64,000 nucleotides of DNA, taken from NCBI RefSeq assembly GCF_001411555.2, contig NC_049911.1:34795340-34859339 (forward strand), read 5' to 3'. Source of the DNA: Juglans regia (Eukaryota > Streptophyta > Magnoliopsida > Fagales > Juglandaceae). The notes under the pieces are model-generated. The model saw only the letters and a program-made list of their open reading frames with translations, was not told where the DNA came from and did not search any database. Positions 56,856 to 64,000 of the stretch are shown in pieces; within the stretch, counting starts at the first letter, position 1; every line of letters begins with the position of its first letter. The position numbers and the translations under genes are program-made.

Positions 56856-59800
56856 TCAAACCACAACCGTGGCAAGAAGTGCATGCAATATGGCCCAATA
56901 GATTATAATACCCAGCCGTAGAGCAGGTTGTCGCATCAGAGCCCGATCACAGGAAACCCTGGCAGATTGTGTATAAAATGGTTTTAGCTTTAATAATGTA
57001 GAAGAGTTCCATAGCAAAATAATAAAATGGGATGTGCCTACCAAAGGCCATCAATCATGTCAGTCACAGGTCGCGTAAATCTTGGCACAATTCTTGACGT
57101 AACAAGTGACTTGAAACCATGAACTGCAGTGGAGAAACAAAACGACAAAGAGGACAAAAAAAATTAAGAAATGAATTCATCGGATTATAAGCTTGTCCAA
57201 ATAGAAGAAGAGAAGGCCAATAGTTGCATTGTTCTAGGTTTACCTTTATCATCATCCTCATCTTCTAACCTACCACTACTACCAGGATCCATGTCTATAG
57301 CAATAGCAACTTGGTCATTGTTGCCTTTGCGCAAACTGCGGACTTGAGACGCAATGGAAGTCCCAGCTACTGTCCTTTTGTTCACCTGTGCGGAAGTACA
57401 CGACAATTGGTCATTCATGCCAAGAGTAATCTAACAATAAGGAAAAAAAAAAAAAAAAAAGAAATAAGAAGAAGAAGAAGAAGATAAAACCATATAATTG
57501 CTCCATATAACTAGTAAAAATGAATTATTATAGAAGATAGAAATGTGTACAACTATAAAAATAAAACTCAACGCAATGAAGATATGGCCATGCTACTAAC
57601 TAATGAACCAATTCTAACATTATGTAAATATCACCAAATAGTTCTTGTACGTACAAATAATACAAAAGAATGCAAAATGTTAGGCTAAGATAAGCGTTTG
57701 TTTAATTTCAAGTTCTTTCGGTAAAAGAATACGTAAATGGAATTCCTCTCTTTTTACGTTTTTTTTTTTTCTTTGGTGGGGGGACAAGTGTATGCAACAG
57801 TATGTTAACGTTAACATCAGCAAAACTTAATGCATATACTGTGATAAAGAGACTAATGTGCATCCAAAACTTGTTTTCAAAGACATCAACAAAACTTAAT
57901 GCATATTCTGCGATAAAGAGACTAATGTGCATCCAAAACGTGTTTTCAAAGACAATACGAATGCTATATCAAGGCAATAGAAAATAAACATCTACAAAAT
58001 CTCACCACAGGTTCAACTTCCAAAATTTCAGATGTCATGCTAGTTGCCCTTTCAGAATCTCTAACACCCTCAAGCAAATTTAATCTTGATTCCTTCTCAC
58101 GTAAAGACTTCTCAAGAAATTCTTCTTTATGTGTTAACTCTTCTACCTTGCTCCTTTCAACTTCTAACAATGCATCCTTACTTTGAGCGACCGCCCATAG
58201 ATCTTCCAATTCCAATATGATAGATGTAATCTTCTTCTGTAGTATTTCCTTGTGTTCATGAATGTCACGGTCATTCTTATCATCAAGATGCACATCATGC
58301 ACCCCAAACCGAGCAATCATTGAGTCAAACCATGCCAAGAACTCATGGATCTCATCTGCAGTCCTCTTGCTACTCATTTGTGATGCAACAAGAACGTCAT
58401 TAGTGCATCTAGTAACCTCTTGCCTTAAGAAAGAGATCTCTGCATCCCGATCTTGCATTTGTGCTTGAAGCTTTTCAACCTCAGCAAGGAGACTCTCAGA
58501 AAACTGATGAAGCTCATCGAACTTGGTCACAGTGATGGAGAGCTTTTTCAGAGCCTTTCCACGGGAACCTTCAAGGTTCTTGACATCTAGATTCTTTTGT
58601 TGCACAACCTTTTCCAATTCCTCAATCTTGTTTGTCAGAGTTTCCATCTGTGCCTCCTCTTCATCAAGTGCTTGCATCAGTGCCTCAATTTCTGTGATCA
58701 ACAAGTGGTTAAGTACCAACAACTAAATTAACCATTATAGACCATACATAAATTAAGGGGTAGATTCAAGCAAAATGTAACTGACCTTGGTCTTTGGCAG
58801 CAAGTACATCAGTATATGATCTAACCCTATCCTGTAACTCTGTTGAGGCGACTTGCGCATCCTGCAGCTCCTTTACTCTCTGCTTTAGTAAATTCCTTTC
58901 CGTCTCTATCGCTTCAACCTGTTCCTCCAAATCATGCACCCGTGTTTGGGAAGATTGAAGATCTAGCGAGTAACTTCTTGTGGCAGCTTCAGCTTCCTTT
59001 ATTTGACTAACCAGCTCCGAGCAAATCCTTTCATTCTGAATGTCCTTCTCATGAAGCTCTTTCTGTAAATTTGCTATTGTAATCTTCATTTCCTTTCCAC
59101 TACCAACAATAGTTTCAGTTTTCAAGCTAGCAAAATTCCTCACAGCCAACACAAGTCTATCTGCCATATTCCTGATAGATTCCTCAGAGGAAAAATGAGC
59201 CTGTCCACCATCAGCAAATGCTGTTGATTTTAAGTTCAAACCCACTTCTCCAGCAGTCATATTATTACCAACCAGGTCAACTCTATGGTTTTCGACTTCC
59301 ATCACTGAACTAGCACATGCTTCGTAAAGCACGGCAATGTTTCTCTGCAAAATAATAAGTTCCATATCTTTTTTGCTTTTGACTGACTCTACACGAATAA
59401 TGTCTCTCTTCATAGATTCAACTGACTCTTTTTGGGAAGTCATCTCCCCATGAACAGCTGCCACTAAGTTAGATAGACTGCTGTTTTGTTTATGTAATGA
59501 GACAGAGTGTTTGCGTAATTTTTCTTCAAGATCGCCAATTTCTGTCACAAATTCATGCAGATGATGCATAACAAAATTATAAATTCCAAATACATCTTCA
59601 TCAAGTTGCCCATGAGTTTTGGAGTCTGACCAAGAATCCATTTCCTGAACAAGATAATTCGGTGAGGAAGGAAACTAATGAAGGATTGATACAACCACCA
59701 ATCAAATACAGCAGGTAACAAGCTACTTAAGGAGAATATTGTATAATCTTTGATTTGCAAAAATCTTATTGTCAAATTACAAGGGTATGTTTGGTTTGTG

Positions 59801-62800
59801 AAAGTAGATATGAGAATTTTTTTGAGATTGGGTTTTGAGGAAGGAGAGAATTTTTTATTTTTTTAAATAAGTTTTGCATTGGAGTTTGTGAAAGTAGATA
59901 GGCAGAGTTGAAAAGTTGTTTGAATAATAGAGTACTTTTGTAATTTGGAGTTTGTAAACATTGTATTAATTTTTATTTTTATTTGTAAAAGTTGAATGAA
60001 AAGTTGAATAATTTTTTTAAACCAAACATTCCCAAAACATTTTGGATCTGTTAACTATTTTATTCAGTTGTAAAGAAAGATCTACAGAAAAACTGCAAGG
60101 CAATATAAATTATCACAAATGACTTGAAGCAAAGACAGACAAAATGTAGATCCGTGTAGGTTGAACAAGTACAGAGCCTGCAAGTTAAATGTGTATTGCC
60201 ATTAAGACAAGCCCTAGAGGTTGGCTTTCTTAATTTAAGGGAGCATGAAGAAATCAATTGCACATAAGTAATCTAAAATATCCAGGCTTGCTAGGAGTAC
60301 TTTGATTTTCTTTTACAAAAATGAAACAGTAAAGTATGTAATCTTTGAGACAAGGGTGGTTTCTTTTTCTGTACAGAATATTAGACTGTAAACAGTACGA
60401 TTTTCAATCATTTTTATCTGTATGTTTCAAAACCCTTTTGCATAACTGCCTATACAAGGCCTCAAATTTTGAAATATAAGTGGCTCGGGAGTTCTTACTC
60501 TCAATAAAAAATAAGGAGGTTCCAGCTTTTGCAAGAAACAATCAACAACATTGTAGGGCTTGGCAAATAACTATTTTATGGTGAAAAATAAATAACTTCT
60601 TTTTTACCCCTAGCTTTATCTCACAACATCAAACGACTGTCAGACACCCCCTCAAAATATTTGGGCATGAAAACATGAAGCTCACTTCAGAACTCAATTA
60701 CACGTGTTTTTTGCAAATGGCCAACGAGGGGACAAGTCTACAAGTGACTTAACGGCATTTGAGCCACAAATGTAAATAAGACAACAAAAATCTCCAAATT
60801 GAATTTTAAAAAAAAAAAACTTTCAAGAACCAATATTGAACAAAATTGGTTCTTGGATGCATCTACAGAGGTTTTACATTAGAACCTGTGGGAGATAAAA
60901 ACAAAGATAAGATTCCTAATATTGAAGCAACATGACCATTGATAGATAAATGTGTGCAAAAGTACACAAACAAATAGATAAGCATGAACAATACCTTGCT
61001 ATCTGAATCGCCAGTTATAAAGCCATCAGACCCACAGAAAAAAGGCACAACAACTTGCTCAACATTTTTTGTTTTCAGACATGAATCAATGCCAGCCTCC
61101 AGATTGTGCAAAAATTCCAAGTCCTTGGAGAAAACGTCAGCTAGTAAGTTATTAACATCATGAAATCCCTTCCTGAGTTGATTCAGACCAGATTTTATTC
61201 CCATAAATTCAGATAATTGGTTCTTTCTTTCCTCAGAACGAACAGTAGATAAACTTTCAAGCCGTGAATTAGCTTCAAGTTTGGCAGCCTCTGCCAAATC
61301 CCTTTCCTTAGTAAGCTCAACAACTTCATTGGCAGCTGTTGCCAGCTCCTCCTGGAGAACATCATTTCTCTCTTGCACCTCATTCAACTCTGCAAGGAGC
61401 AGCTCTGCTGCTTTTTTAGATTTCCTCATCTCCTGCTCTGAAGAAGCCACAGCAGTGCGTAAATCATAGAATAGTTTGCTAAGTTGTTCCAACCTCTCAA
61501 TTGGATCACCACTGTTGAATTCACCATCAACATCAATGTTATTTAAAGCATTCAAAGCCATGCTCAATATGCGCCCTTTCTCCTGCAAGTAATGTTCAGT
61601 TTCTGTGAGACGATTTCTCAACAACAAACACTCCGATTCTAGGGCTTCTACTCTTTCTGGGTAAGCGGACAACTTTTTGAACTTCTGCTCATACTCTGCA
61701 AGAGCATTTTCCCTGTAGGTAATCTCAGATTTCAAATTTTCCACCTCGGCATTCTTCTCATTGATTATTTGCTTCAGACCATCCCTCTGCTGCACTAGTG
61801 ACTTCCCTTTTCTAACAGCAACATTAAATTTCTCTCTCACAGAAGCCGACTTCTGCTCCTCCTGACTGAGTAGCTTTTCCAACTCCTCCCTTTTTATACT
61901 GAGAGCTTCTACTTCACAAAACAAAGATTGCTGCTTCTCCAGATATCTATCTCTCTCCTCCCTCACCTGCATCAACTCACGCATAGCCTCCTCTAGTTCT
62001 GGTTTCAGAAGAGCCATAGCCTGTTCCCTGGAATCATGCGTATCTATACTTCTCACTTCAGCAATAGCATCAACATTTTCAGCATGGTGTCTGTCAGCCA
62101 CATCCCCAATCACAGGATTCTTTGAAGAAAGAATTGCATAATTCTCTATAAGCTTCCTCAGCAACTCTTCCAGGCAATGAATACTATCACTTCCAGAAAC
62201 CAGATCTATGGTTCCAGATTCTTGCAATGCGTCGCTAGCCAAATCCTGCAATCTTTTGATTTTGCCTTCAATGATGACAATCTTCTCCTCATTCCCGAGC
62301 CTCTCAACTAATTTCTCACTCAAACCAGTAACTTCATTCTGCAGCTTTTCTTTCTCAAGTTTGAATTCAACCATCCTCACTGAAAGTTTTTCATGTTCAT
62401 GAGTCAGAATCTCCAATCTTTCAGAGAGGTCCTCTCTCTCTCGACTAACTGCTTGGAGGTCTGCCTCGAGTTCAGACACTCTCCTTTGTGACTCTTCCAA
62501 ATCAGCACTTAGTGATCCACAATAGTTTTCAAAATTATCAATCTTCTGCAGGAGAGAGCTTCTATCATGTTGAGCCTCCGATAGTGCTTTTCCTAACCAC
62601 TCAATCCTATCCTCTGGTTCCACAGACCGAAACTGTGAAGGCATATCAATCCTGTCCAAAAGTTCTTCCAATCTCTGTACTAAATCATTCCTTTCCATTA
62701 AAGATTGTTCAAGCATTTCATTTTGTTCAGCCAACCCATATAACCTATTTTGAAGCTCCTCAAATTTTCTTCTCATATCGTCCTCTGAATTTGAGCTTGG

Positions 62801-64000
62801 CTGTACACCATCTTTCCAAGCATCCAAAGCAGCAAAAGCTGCATCAGAATATGAACCTCCTCCAGCAGAACTTTTCTGGTCCCAATCAGTCAGAGGCACC
62901 GAGTTTCCAGTAGTTGACCTTGCCAACCAATCAATCTTTTCAATTATATCTCTAGAATGAAAATGCTCTGGCAGATCTAGATCTTCTAAAATCTCTTCTA
63001 TTCTCTGCAGGACAGAATCTTTATGAAGGAATGATTCTCTTAATGCAGTGGCTGAGTTGCGAATGTATGACAGCTCAGATTCCAGAGCTTCCACACGCTC
63101 ACCAGCCTCTGAGTAGGTCTTAAGTTTTGTTTCAACTTCTTGAATCCTAGAGTCTTTCAACTGTATCTCATGCAAGCATCTCTCCAGTTGACTAGAAGTA
63201 TCAGCCAGGGACTGTTTGAGACCATCACGTTGCACAACCAAGCCTTTGCCCTTGGCAACAGCGATGCCGAGTTTCTCTCTAATAGAAGATACTCGCTGCT
63301 CTGTCTGTTCAAGTTCACTTCTTTTCTCCCGTAATTCAGAGCGTGCAGCAATGAGGGTTTCCTCCGCGAGGTGTAAACTGTCCTTAAGAATAAAGATCTC
63401 ATTTTCGTGCTCAAAGCACAAGGATTCTAACTGATGTATCTTATCCTGCAATTCAGTCAGTTCAATCATCTTGGACCCAAACTCTTCTCTAGACAAGCCA
63501 ACCTGCACATCAAGCTCCTTAGATTTCTGAACAAGAAGAGACACCACCGTCTCCAAATGAGAAGCATGAGTTTTATCCAAGTTAATCTCATCTTCACCCA
63601 GTTTTAGCACACTTTCCACATCATCTACTAATTTATGGACAGTATATGCATCAAGGCATCTTCTGCTTATTTCCTCAAACTCTCTTTCTCTACGAATTAA
63701 CTCTGCTGTGAGTTTATTGTTAACAGTTCTGAGCTGCAGCTTCTCCTCTAAAAAATCGTCCAGTTGTTCCAACAGCATCTCATATTCACTATAATCTAAA
63801 GGATCAAGCAGTTTCTCAATTTGTATGTTTTTCTCACTTTCATCCACAGATCCACAGGAACTGATCACAAGTTGCCTCAGTCTACCATGCATCTTATGCA
63901 ATATACTAATAGCCAATTCATTCTTTCCATGCAAATCATCAAATTTCTCATTCACATGTTTGTGTAAGGTACAGATTTCCTCATGGTCGATCTGAGCAGC
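56856..64000 (-). CDS. TNO1-like: Giant coiled-coil protein, TNO1-like; N-terminus beyond the window
   Basis: Resembles TNO1, the trans-Golgi network protein that binds the syntaxin SYP41 and supports vacuolar traffic and salt tolerance. Exons in the window: 64000-60995 (continuing outside), 59644-58786, 58691-58006, 57385-57244, 57123-57042, 56958-56856; all GT-AG and in frame, 1625 residues visible. Nearly the whole protein is heptad-rich coiled coil (Glu, Leu, Lys, Gln). Modules with KGKGLVVQRDGLK and ERVEALESE occur twice. The C-terminus has an acidic LEDEDDDK segment, then TRPVTDMIDGLW and a final hydrophobic span (RLGIIIYWAILHALLATVVV), a tail anchor as in TNO1. The reading frame is open to the window edge with no upstream ATG forced, so the first exons lie outside. 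Golgin or TPR-like naming is possible, but the tail anchor and motif set favour TNO1. Confidence 0.88.
57817..57954. repeat. 69-bp tandem duplication in a TNO1-like intron
   Basis: 'caaaacttaatgcatat' starts at 57821 and 57890. The units are nearly identical ('gataaagagactaatgtgca' in both). They lie in intron 58005-57386. Confidence 0.9.
59782..60034. mobile_element. MITE in a TNO1-like intron
   Basis: Left end GGTATGTTTGGTTTG; the right end on the other strand is GGGAATGTTTGGTTTA. The inner part has a repeated 'gtttgtgaaagtagata' (about 59797 and 59886). It sits in the 1350-bp intron 60994-59645. Ends are similar to, but distinct from, family A. Confidence 0.6.

Overview
This is nuclear DNA from a flowering plant. 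Genes have short exons with GT-AG introns, the intergenic DNA is AT-rich and full of small inverted-repeat transposons, and all recognisable proteins are plant families. One high-copy element with ends resembling TTTGGATnnnGAGATGAGATGA occurs at least eight times. From memory it recalls woody Fagales (walnut or pecan relatives), but that is only an impression from sequence style and I could not test it. There is no sign of a bacterial, viral or organellar segment.

Layout, left to right. 1-3800 is intergenic. 4196-7214 (+) is a complete five-exon cellulose synthase-like C gene (xyloglucan backbone synthesis, Golgi). 10991-15844 (-) is a complete seven-exon cyclic-nucleotide-gated channel of the CNGC14/15/17 group. 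16.5-20.8 kb has no convincing gene. 20803-23895 (-) is an SR splicing factor of the RSZ21/RSZ22 type, with a GC-AG intron and a SINE inside another intron. 24.5-35.2 kb is gene-free and holds MITEs, GC-rich tandem repeats and an old small LTR element. 35358-36764 (+) is an intact single-exon UDP-glycosyltransferase, followed at once by a head-to-head inverted repeat of about 1.1 kb.

38629-45035 is a young Ty1/copia retrotransposon: two 947-bp LTRs differing at three positions, a GCATT target duplication, and a gag-pol frame broken once by a 5-bp tandem duplication between reverse transcriptase and RNase H. Its leader lacks a normal tRNA primer-binding site and is instead complementary to the LTR. 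Its LTRs also carry tRNA-like Pol III box pairs. 45-53 kb is intergenic, with an orphan promoter-like block and a cluster of related MITEs. 53090-54310 (+) is a single-exon peroxisomal-type sarcosine/pipecolate oxidase. 56856-64000 (-) is the 3' part of a giant coiled-coil gene resembling TNO1 (trans-Golgi network SYP41-interacting protein); its N-terminus lies beyond the window.

The host genes do not form a pathway or cluster and are ordinary unlinked neighbours. The unusual biology is mainly in the repeats, above all the copia element. Gene models were built by hand from splice sites, reading-frame continuity and remembered family sequence; no database search was run.
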